A stretch of DNA of 21,593 nt. It comes from a virus. The DNA is taken from positions 1 through 21,593 of IMG/VR virus record IMGVR_UViG_3300032304_000701. One strand, given 5' to 3'. The notes under the pieces were generated by a model, which worked only from the letters and a program-made list of their open reading frames with translations, searched no databases and was not told the origin of the DNA. This document shows, one piece after another, positions 16,717 to 21,593 of the stretch (its first letter is position 1; every line of letters begins with the position of its first letter). Position numbers and translations under genes: made by a program.

Positions 16717-17198
16717 GCGTACCCCAAAGGTTTGTGCGTCCACGGATTCACTGCAACAGACAGGCGCGTCCCGGTGTATTTCTCGACCCCATGCAACAAA
16801 CCGGGGGAGAACACAACCATGCGGTTTGTTATTGGCCGCACTGACACTGTCTCTGTTACAAAATTGCCGCCAACCACATCGATGTCGGCGTAGTAAACAA
16901 TGCTGCAAATCGGGCACTCGGTGTTGCCTGACATCTGGTACAACTTCTCATCCTTGTCAATGTGCCAGTCAGGCCGTGTTCCGTAGTGCGCCCAGTACTC
17001 ACTGCCAGCCATTAAGGACAAATCAAAATAATCTGCCGCTTTTCTTAGCAACAGCGCCATCGGCGAGTTGTTGCCGTGTAGCTTGTCTACCCCACCCGGC
17101 TCCCATTTCATCTTCCGCGCTTCGTCACTCTGGGAGAAGAACCCCACCACCGCCAGACGATGCTCCTCGTCCAAAACGTCGTCCAGTACTATCAACAT
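16713..17198 (-). CDS. 2OG-Fe(II) dioxygenase B (161 aa)
   Basis: Small 2OG-Fe(II) oxygenase with H79-I-D81 (in PDWHIDKDE), distal H136 (in SPGLLHGVE) and R145 (in TGTRLSVAVNPW). The strand CSIVYYADIDVVGGNF between them is the expected core, and its VVGGNF corresponds to the GGE loop of the family. Two Cys (C95, C98) lie just before this strand. The protein is short, close to a minimal core. Start ATG at 17198, overlapping the end of oxygenase C by seven bases; the ribosome-binding site is weak, so coupling to upstream translation is likely. Sequence resemblance to oxygenases A, C and D is confined to the motifs, so these are not recent tandem copies. Substrate unknown. Confidence 0.85.
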   Translation of the reverse strand: MLIVLDDVLDEEHRLAVVGFFSQSDEARKMKWEPGGVDKLHGNNSPMALLLRKAADYFDLSLMAGSEYWAHYGTRPDWHIDKDEKLYQMSGNTECPICSIVYYADIDVVGGNFVTETVSVRPITNRMVVFSPGLLHGVEKYTGTRLSVAVNPWTHKPLGYA

Positions 17199-17752
17199 TT
17201 TTTGTACACCAGCGCCAAAGTAAATCTAAAAAACGACGCCAAGTGTGACTGCGGTCTGATGGTGTGTGGAATTCGGCCATCAAAAACTATGATCCGTCCC
17301 GGTGTGTATGGGCTTGCATACACAATGTCTTTACAGGACTCATCAAAGAACAGCGTCTCACCATGCCAGCCGTCTCGCCACTCCAAGTTCACGTAGTACA
17401 GTATTACCTTGTCTTCTGGGTGCGAATGCACAAAGTTGGCATCTGCTGGCGTGGATAAATTTAGGATGCACTTATCTCGCTTATACCCCACAAACTCCTG
17501 ACCAACAGGCGTTTGCTCCAGCTTACTAATCAACCTCAACTTATCTAAGTCCTCATCCGAATATACGGAATGCAGGAACTTATGCTGCATATTTTCTACG
17601 ATGCATCCATCTGCCCAACCTATTTGGAACAAGGAGCTCTGCGCAAAGTTGTACACCCGATTGCGAAACTCAAAGTCCAGCACATTGTCGTAGACCCGCA
17701 AACTCCTGCCGTTATCTACCTGTACATCCTGAATCAATTGGTTGCGAAGCAC
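17192..17752 (-). CDS. 2OG-Fe(II) dioxygenase C with HxE motif (186 aa)
   Basis: Oxygenase of the type found in cyanophages and other aquatic phages: a conserved LYYVNLEWRDGWHGETLFFD stretch, then PGRIIVFDGRIPH with the distal H163, and R176 in the final FRFTLALVY strand. In the first metal site these proteins usually read HPD, but here the sequence is H109-S-H111-P-E113, so the ligand pair is probably H111 and E113. HxE is used by some active members of the superfamily, so activity is plausible. The start is GTG at 17752, supported by GGAGG seven bases upstream (GGAGGTGTTGTCGTG); it overlaps oxygenase D by 19 bases. The stop overlaps oxygenase B. Substrate unknown. Confidence 0.87.
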   Translation of the reverse strand: MLRNQLIQDVQVDNGRSLRVYDNVLDFEFRNRVYNFAQSSLFQIGWADGCIVENMQHKFLHSVYSDEDLDKLRLISKLEQTPVGQEFVGYKRDKCILNLSTPADANFVHSHPEDKVILYYVNLEWRDGWHGETLFFDESCKDIVYASPYTPGRIIVFDGRIPHTIRPQSHLASFFRFTLALVYKKC

Positions 17753-18264
17753 GACAACACCTCCGCATACTTGGTCTTGGTAAACGAGAACGTCAACATC
17801 CTGCGCATCTTATTAGGCACCATGTCCACCGAATGCGGCACCGACGTATCCATCAACCACACATCCCCAGCGTTTGCGCAAAACTCTTCAACATACTCAG
17901 ACTGACGGCTACCCCGGCTCCACTGGTAGAACTTAGTCACCTCGCCATGCGTATCTAGATAGACGTTGATGCCGCAGGTCTTGTTGATGTCTACGTGTGC
18001 AGGTAGCACTGGGTCTTGCGCATCCAAGGCAGGGAGTTCAAGCATGAACAAGCTAGGCCACTCGATGGCAACCAACGCTTCTGGTAGCTGCGCCACAAAT
18101 TCTGCTTCATTCAAAACCCTCAGTGTCTCGGTATAGGGGATGGAAGTGCCGTCCAGATTGCGGGCGTACTTCTGCACACGGTAGTACTTTTGATGGGGGG
18201 CAAGAAGCTCTTCCCTAAATGGGGACAGATCAATACTGATCGGCAGCTTTGTTGCGTGTCTCAT
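17734..18264 (-). CDS. 2OG-Fe(II) dioxygenase D (176 aa)
   Basis: Predicted 2OG-Fe(II) oxygenase with H90-V-D92 (in LPAHVDINKTCGINVYL), distal H144 (in LMDTSVPHSVDM) and R154 or R155 (in NKMRRMLTFSF) as the 2-oxoglutarate-binding Arg. The N-terminal 85 residues contain YYRVQKYARNLDG and PSLFMLELPAL, perhaps a substrate-binding part. The region between the metal ligands (YLDTHGEVTKFYQW...) differs from the GGE loop of oxygenases A-C, so this is the most divergent of the four. The start ATG at 18264 overlaps the stop of the 157-aa gene by four bases (ATGA). It is first of the four oxygenases in transcription order. Family assignment rests on motif order and spacing; substrate unknown. Confidence 0.78.
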   Translation of the reverse strand: MRHATKLPISIDLSPFREELLAPHQKYYRVQKYARNLDGTSIPYTETLRVLNEAEFVAQLPEALVAIEWPSLFMLELPALDAQDPVLPAHVDINKTCGINVYLDTHGEVTKFYQWSRGSRQSEYVEEFCANAGDVWLMDTSVPHSVDMVPNKMRRMLTFSFTKTKYAEVLSCFATN

Positions 18265-18734
18265 CTAAACATTAGCCCGTAGACATCTGTGATTGCCATA
18301 GCCGTGTTGCCATTAGTGCGCACTGCCAACTGATACGGACCCATATATTGCCGCTCGTTAACCAGCAATGTCCCACCGCACAAGAAAAGGTTTGTGTTGG
18401 CATCCATGGTGATGGACTGGCCTTGCTTCATCTCAAACACATTGATCGGCGGCACATACCCTTGGTTGATCTCCGGGTCATAGCACCAGCATACAGTCGG
18501 CTCATTGGCGGTACACAGCATCAGCCTGTCTTCATGGTTCCCATAAGAGAACCACCCGGTGTTGCACTGTAGCTGAGTTTCACCAGTATGCTTATCCCGC
18601 GCCGTAAAGTTGCCTTCACTGAAGTACAAAACAATTCTGCTGGAGGCGTTGGTCTGCACCTCAACCACATCGCCCTTATCGTAGTAGTTTGCGTACAGGA
18701 CGCGGCCAAATGCAGCGAAGGGTTTACGCCTCAT
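18261..18734 (-). CDS. Unknown beta-rich protein coupled to oxygenases (157 aa)
   Basis: I do not recognise a family. The protein looks all-beta, with alternating hydrophobic strands (RIVLYFSEGNFTARD, SITMDANTNLFLCGGTLL, YQLAVRTNG) and five Cys residues, several clustered in CTANEPTVCWCYDP, preceded by GNHEDR. A cupin or jelly-roll fold is possible, but no complete metal motif can be assigned. There is no signal peptide or membrane segment. The ATG at 18734 shares one base with the stop of the preceding gene (TGATG) and its own end overlaps oxygenase D (ATGA). Such tight coupling on both sides suggests it works with its neighbours, either as a virion component or as a partner or substrate of the oxygenases. 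Confidence 0.72.
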   Translation of the reverse strand: MRRKPFAAFGRVLYANYYDKGDVVEVQTNASSRIVLYFSEGNFTARDKHTGETQLQCNTGWFSYGNHEDRLMLCTANEPTVCWCYDPEINQGYVPPINVFEMKQGQSITMDANTNLFLCGGTLLVNERQYMGPYQLAVRTNGNTAMAITDVYGLMFR

Positions 18735-19075
18735 CAGACCACCTGAAACGGCGTATCGTGCGCCACAACGGTCAACTCATTTACTGTGAACTCGTGCGTC
18801 TGCCCTACCATAGACTTCAATGCTGTAACGCGCTGCGCATCAGCCACAAACTTCTCTTTGGCTTCCTGCATCTGTGCGTGGTGTATACCAGCCATAGCAA
18901 CGCGTCGCTTGATCTCATCCGCATCTGTCACATCAGGCCACATAGTTAATGGCTGGAAAGCATAGGATGGGTAGCTTGCTGGGTCTTGGCTTTGGGTTGT
19001 ATCTGAGGCAAACGAAACCATCAGCGAGTGGCTGGCCTCATCGTACCCAGTAATTTTCATCTTTACTTTGTTCAT
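18734..19075 (-). CDS. Small tail-region protein of unknown function (113 aa)
   Basis: No family is recognised with confidence. Residues 1-25 look like beta strands (KMKITGYDEASHSLMVSFAS). The middle, YPSYAFQPLTMWPDVTDADE, leads into a long helical part (residues ~50-88) and then HEFTVNELTVVAHDTPFQVV. Similar small proteins sit next to tail-fibre genes in other aquatic phages, so a fibre-associated or chaperone role is possible but not shown. I place the start at the ATG at 19075, which follows the stop of the glycine-rich gene by two bases and has GGGG about seven bases upstream. An earlier in-frame start at 19117 would add 14 residues that overlap the upstream gene. The stop overlaps the next start by one base. 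Confidence 0.7.
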   Translation of the reverse strand: MNKVKMKITGYDEASHSLMVSFASDTTQSQDPASYPSYAFQPLTMWPDVTDADEIKRRVAMAGIHHAQMQEAKEKFVADAQRVTALKSMVGQTHEFTVNELTVVAHDTPFQVV

Positions 19076-19077
19076 AA

Positions 19078-19953
19078 TTACCCCGCCGGTCCTTCTCGTG
19101 TGCCCGTTGCCGCCCATGTCACAAACGGATTGCCAATGATGTAATAGCCCGCACCGCCGCCGGGACCACCAGAGCGTGGGTTTGCACCACCAATAGGACT
19201 TCCGCCACTACCTGCTGCACCGCGTCCACCACCGGGACCACCGGGCGCTGGAGCACCGCCGCCGCCACCACCAGAACTACTGTTACCACCACTACCGGGA
19301 CGGCCACCGCCACCACCGCCACCACCGTCAAAGCCCGCACCGCCACCACCTCCACCACCCCAATCAGAAGGACCTTTATTTGGGGTAAGCCCCGCACCTG
19401 CGCCACCGCCCCCGCCACCACCAGCAATCACGCTGTTGTTTGTAATAGTCACAGGGCGGTTGACATATAGCGCATTACCGCCGCCATTACCAGCAATACC
19501 GTTACTTGCCCCAAACTGCCCCGGACCACCATCTCCCCCACGACCTTGGATAACGCCGTTGTTGGTAATGGTTACTGCATCGCCGGGGCTAAATGATGAT
19601 GGCACCAGCATGGCGTATGTGCCTGTGGATGTGCTACCTACCGTGACACCGGGTGACACAGTTACATTAACATTTGCTTTGCCAGCTACGTATGCAGGGT
19701 TCGTAGATGCTTGTGTATACACATCGTAGTTATAAACAGGCGATCCAATAGTCAGCGGGACATCTACACGGTTGGCGGTGCCATAAAAGTTATTGGCAGC
19801 AATAGTGCCTGATGAGGGGATGGTTGTTGTAGTGGAGCTAACGGGCACCAACCCACCGCCACGGTAGTATTCGTTCAGACCAATAGGGTTCGTGCCACCA
19901 AACTCAGTTTGGATGTTGGTAAACGCCAGCGGTCCAGACGAAGGCAGCGCCAT
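19078..19953 (-). CDS. Glycine-rich tail adhesin-like protein (291 aa)
   Basis: Probably a tail-tip or fibre protein that contacts the host surface. The N-terminus (MALPSSGPLAFTNIQTEFGG, then PIGLNEYYRGG) is a conserved opening shared by many phage tail proteins. Residues ~65-175 are beta-rich and include paired VTITNNGVI / VTITNNSVI strands like a beta-helix. Residues 178-269 are a low-complexity tract in which 52 of 92 residues are Gly, with nine Pro. This is reminiscent of the polyglycine-II sandwiches of T-even gp38-type adhesins; that comparison is by composition only. The last ~22 residues (YYIIGNPFVTWAATG) form a hydrophobic cap. Start ATG at 19953, two bases after the stop of the 244-aa gene. 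Adhesin role: moderately sure. Confidence 0.75.
   Translation of the reverse strand: MALPSSGPLAFTNIQTEFGGTNPIGLNEYYRGGGLVPVSSTTTTIPSSGTIAANNFYGTANRVDVPLTIGSPVYNYDVYTQASTNPAYVAGKANVNVTVSPGVTVGSTSTGTYAMLVPSSFSPGDAVTITNNGVIQGRGGDGGPGQFGASNGIAGNGGGNALYVNRPVTITNNSVIAGGGGGGGAGAGLTPNKGPSDWGGGGGGGAGFDGGGGGGGGRPGSGGNSSSGGGGGGAPAPGGPGGGRGAAGSGGSPIGGANPRSGGPGGGAGYYIIGNPFVTWAATGTREGPAG
19147..19422 (-). repeat. Low-complexity tract encoding 92 glycine-rich residues
   Basis: A GC-rich run of GGN codons (read as NCC on the + strand) encodes residues 178-269 of the adhesin-like protein: uninterrupted blocks of seven, seven, eight and six Gly separated by short Ala/Pro/Ser/Asn inserts. Codon third positions vary, so this is not a simple DNA microsatellite and the glycine content is probably selected at protein level. 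Confidence 0.85.
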
Positions 19954-19955
19954 AT

Positions 19956-20690
19956 TTACACCGTGCCGTAGGCGGTCAGGTTAGCCAGAGCAGTCACATT
20001 GCCCAGCGAATCAATCTTCAGGATATTGGTAACGCCGTTCTTTAGGTACAGCACACCGCCCACCTCAGTAAAGGTGAAGTTGGTTGTTGCAATTGTCCCA
20101 GCACCAGCAGCCACGCTGCCAGTAAGATTGCCTACGACATTACCCGTCACATTGCCTGTGACATTGCCTGTCAGAGGACCTGCAAAACTTGCCCCAGTAA
20201 CAGCGCCCGTAACAGCTAGAGTGCTGCCCACAGAAGCCGCACCGCCAATCGACAAGTTGCCAGTGATATGGTTTAGCTGCTCCACCACGTTGGTGCCGTC
20301 AGCACGAAGGAGCACTGACTTGCCTGTTGGAATAGCTACGCCGGTTCCGGCTGCTGTGGTATTACCAATAACGGTCGAGCAATATACAGTTGCCGTATAG
20401 CCCGATGGGTTAGAGACCACGTAGAGCTTAGTCACTGGTGGTACGTAGACGTTGAACGGAGCTGTAGTCGTAGTGGTCAAACTGATTGCAGCACACCGTG
20501 CTTGGTCAGCCGCACCATTCTGAGCAGTCAATGCTTGGTTTGCAGTTGTTACAGAGACCGATGCCAAGCCCGAGATAGCGTCCTCGATAATGACCCCGAG
20601 GTTGTCGTTGGTGATTGTGCCCCACGTACCGGTCTTTTCACCGTTAGCAATTAATTCGATCCGCAGATCGGGGGAGTATGTACTTGGCAT
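19956..20690 (-). CDS. Tail-fibre-like structural protein (244 aa)
   Basis: Probably a tail fibre or fibre-associated protein. The N-terminus (SPDLRIELIANGEKTGTWGT, then ITNDNLG) is the well-known opening of tail proteins in aquatic phages. The following region is Thr/Ala/Val-rich beta sequence (TTTTTAPFNVYVPPVTKLYVV). Residues ~150-195 carry an imperfect repeat (GNVTGNVTGNVVGNLTG) that should form a narrow repetitive shaft. The C-terminus (GVLYLKNGVTNILKIDSLGN) looks like a small beta cap. There is no chaperone or endosialidase motif. Start ATG at 20690 with AAGGAAA four bases upstream, 11 bases after the endolysin stop. It directly precedes the glycine-rich adhesin, so the two may form one fibre. 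Confidence 0.78.
   Translation of the reverse strand: MPSTYSPDLRIELIANGEKTGTWGTITNDNLGVIIEDAISGLASVSVTTANQALTAQNGAADQARCAAISLTTTTTAPFNVYVPPVTKLYVVSNPSGYTATVYCSTVIGNTTAAGTGVAIPTGKSVLLRADGTNVVEQLNHITGNLSIGGAASVGSTLAVTGAVTGASFAGPLTGNVTGNVTGNVVGNLTGSVAAGAGTIATTNFTFTEVGGVLYLKNGVTNILKIDSLGNVTALANLTAYGTV
20118..20177 (-). repeat. Five imperfect 12-nt tandem units (TGNV repeat)
   Basis: Five 12-base units in a row (for example GCCTACGACATT, ACCCGTCACATT, GCCTGTGACATT on the + strand) encode the TGNV/VGNL repeats of the 244-aa fibre protein, roughly residues 172-191. Units differ by a few bases, mainly at codon third positions, but are close enough to allow copy-number change by slippage. Confidence 0.8.
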
Positions 20691-20701
20691 CGTATTTCCT
20701 T

Positions 20702-21214
20702 TTAGGCAATCATCGTTTCAGCGTGAGTTTTAGCCTCTGCCACCCGGCGCAGCCACCCTTTACCGAATGTTGCAAACGTAGGCAGACTGCGGTAAAACGC
20801 TTCCTTTTCTGCACTGAATTTTGCCACTAATTCGCTCTGATTGGCATCTTTTAATGCTTGCATGGTCTTGGGGCCGATAGCGCCGTCCGGCGTAGTTCCG
20901 ATGGCTTTTTGCATGGTCTTAATTGCACGACCCGGACCCGCGTTAATAGCGAAGTCAAACATCAGGTAGTCCAGACCATCTGGCAGATCGTCAGCCTTGA
21001 CTGCATCCCAGTATTTTTTACGGTACATGGGAGAGACTATCTCAGGGGTCAAAGCCCGCATTGCCTTTTCGTCAACAGGATGACCTACCCACTCCTCCCA
21101 GACTTTCTTAGTCACGCCCAGATTGGTCATGCCGCCGGGGTCTTTCGGGTGATTTACAAAACCGCCTTCATGTTTCAGGATAGCTTTAAGGGCTTCGTTG
21201 AAGTTCTCTTTCAT
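20702..21214 (-). CDS. Endolysin, glycoside hydrolase 108 muramidase with peptidoglycan-binding domain
   Basis: Cleaves host peptidoglycan (N-acetylmuramidase) at the end of infection. Residues 1-~85 match the GH108 family: the catalytic Glu is E16 in KHEGGFVNHPKDPGGMTNLG, followed by the conserved TNLGVT segment. Residues ~90-165 match the small C-terminal peptidoglycan-binding domain (FDFAINAGPGRAIKTMQKAI, then DGAIGPKTMQAL). The length of 170 aa is usual. There is no signal peptide or transmembrane segment, so release to the periplasm should need a holin, which is not seen in this window. Start ATG at 21214 with AGGAG about 11 bases upstream; the first 29 bases overlap the Rz gene. Family assignment is very secure. 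Confidence 0.95.
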   Translation of the reverse strand: MKENFNEALKAILKHEGGFVNHPKDPGGMTNLGVTKKVWEEWVGHPVDEKAMRALTPEIVSPMYRKKYWDAVKADDLPDGLDYLMFDFAINAGPGRAIKTMQKAIGTTPDGAIGPKTMQALKDANQSELVAKFSAEKEAFYRSLPTFATFGKGWLRRVAEAKTHAETMIA

Positions 21215-21593
21215 TTCTCAATATCTCCTGACAAGCTTTTAGTTGGTAGACGATTTCGTCGGCGTCGGCTGCGATGGTGATAAGAGCTTCCGCAGCCTCT
21301 CCTGAAAGTCGGGCTTTCTTTCCTCCATTATCGCTGCTGGGACTGGGGGCAGCGTTGGGCACGGGGTTACTATTGTCTGGACACGCGGCGTCGATGAACA
21401 ACCCGTCAGTACGAGCAACATTAACAAGCTGCTTACGCTCCACTTCCACTGTTCTAACTTTGTCAACATAGACCTTCTCCACTTTGTTTTGTGTATTCGC
21501 CAATAAGTGTTCTAGCTCACGGACTTCCTTATTGGCTTTGTCCAGCGCCTTGCCCGCTTCAATCGCCGCTGTGGCTTTCTCTGCTTCCCACTC
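21186..21593 (-). CDS. Rz: Rz-like i-spanin, N-terminus outside window
   Basis: Inner-membrane subunit of the spanin pair. The frame is open to the right edge, so the N-terminal membrane anchor and start codon lie outside the window; about 135 residues are visible. The first ~60 are charged coiled coil (KANKEVRELEHLLANTQNKV, then EKVYVDKVRTVEVERKQ), as in the periplasmic part of i-spanins. A Pro/Ser/Asn-rich linker (NPVPNAAPSPSSDNG) with Cys in AACPDN follows, then a C-terminal helix (SGEAAEALITIAADADEIVY) ending in QLKACQEILRNERE, typical of Rz proteins. A TTG codon at 21503 could start a shorter protein, but it lies within the coil and is an unlikely start. The end overlaps the endolysin gene by 29 bases. 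Here the spanins precede the endolysin, the reverse of the lambda order. Confidence 0.83.
   Translation of the reverse strand, partial: EWEAEKATAAIEAGKALDKANKEVRELEHLLANTQNKVEKVYVDKVRTVEVERKQLVNVARTDGLFIDAACPDNSNPVPNAAPSPSSDNGGKKARLSGEAAEALITIAADADEIVYQLKACQEILRNERELQRSP
21239..21469 (-). CDS. Rz1: Rz1-like o-spanin lipoprotein, embedded in Rz gene
   Basis: Outer-membrane subunit of the spanin complex that fuses inner and outer membranes in the last step of lysis. The 76-residue product starts with a charged segment and a hydrophobic stretch ending in the lipobox L21-T-G-C24 (LLMLLVLTGCSS), so signal peptidase II should leave a mature lipoprotein of 53 residues. This is Pro-rich (TPCPTLPPVP, SPSQPTPT), the hallmark of Rz1 proteins. 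The gene lies wholly inside Rz in the +1 frame, the classical embedded arrangement. Start ATG at 21469 with GGAGAAGG immediately upstream. Lipobox, Pro-richness and nesting together make this secure despite the weak sequence conservation of the family. Confidence 0.87.
   Translation of the reverse strand: MLTKLEQWKWSVSSLLMLLVLTGCSSTPRVQTIVTPCPTLPPVPAAIMEERKPDFQERLRKLLSPSQPTPTKSSTN

Noticed and set aside
16717-16917. N-terminal extension of oxygenase A by 67 residues
   Set aside because: It would overlap oxygenase B by about 200 bases and has Cys/Arg/His-rich, non-domain-like sequence. The ATGA junction at 16713-16716 gives a natural start.
19076-19117. Earlier start for the 113-aa gene
   Set aside because: It adds 14 residues overlapping the glycine-rich gene; the ATG at 19075, directly after that gene's stop, fits the operon spacing better.
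1-21593. tRNA genes, CRISPR array, insertion sequence, integrase or attachment site
   Set aside because: Nothing resembling these was recognised by reading both strands; nearly all of the window is occupied by the protein-coding genes listed.

Overview
The window looks like part of the genome of a tailed bacteriophage, most likely podovirus-like, infecting an unidentified Gram-negative host. The phage call rests on a glycoside hydrolase 108-type endolysin, an Rz/Rz1 spanin pair (which implies an outer membrane), tail-fibre-like proteins with typical phage N-termini, and a set of large Gln/Ala/Gly-rich proteins ending in a 2100-residue 'polyvalent' protein, as in the DNA-ejection modules of environmental podoviruses. 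No tail sheath gene and no ordinary tape-measure gene is visible. Head and packaging genes are probably outside the window. The host cannot be named from this sequence.

Layout. The left edge (to 1994, + strand) carries the C-terminal part of a replicative primase/helicase-type ATPase of the DUF927 kind. It meets the rest of the genome convergently at about 1995-2116, where two stem-loops, one of them an 11-bp perfect stem, probably stop transcription from one or both sides. Everything from 2117 to the right edge is on the minus strand and so densely packed that it is almost certainly one late operon: genes overlap (ATGA, TGATG or TAATG junctions) or are a few bases apart, and the largest gap is 62 bp (13839-13900).

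In transcription order (right to left) the operon holds: i-spanin Rz (cut by the window edge) with o-spanin Rz1 embedded in another frame; endolysin; a tail-fibre-like protein with a 12-nt repeat; a glycine-rich adhesin-like tail protein; two small proteins of unknown function; four consecutive 2-oxoglutarate/Fe(II) dioxygenase genes; a large beta-rich virion protein (candidate tail nozzle/hub) with a small companion; and the ejection module: a 737-aa Gly/Ala-rich protein, a GNAT acetyltransferase, a 332-aa Gln-rich protein, a 573-aa coiled-coil protein, and the 2100-aa protein with an HEMVGH metallopeptidase motif.

Most unusual is the block at 16114-18264: four different, overlapping 2OG-Fe(II) oxygenase genes between tail-adhesin genes and the main tail gene. 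Three show a standard HxD...H...R set and one appears to use HxE. Their position suggests, but does not prove, that they hydroxylate virion proteins, perhaps the glycine-rich adhesin, or host targets late in infection. A second point of interest is a recurring short 'xGG[I/V/L/A]' motif in all four large ejection proteins, one of which carries a peptidase-like HExxH motif. No tRNA, CRISPR array, insertion sequence, integrase or attachment site was recognised.
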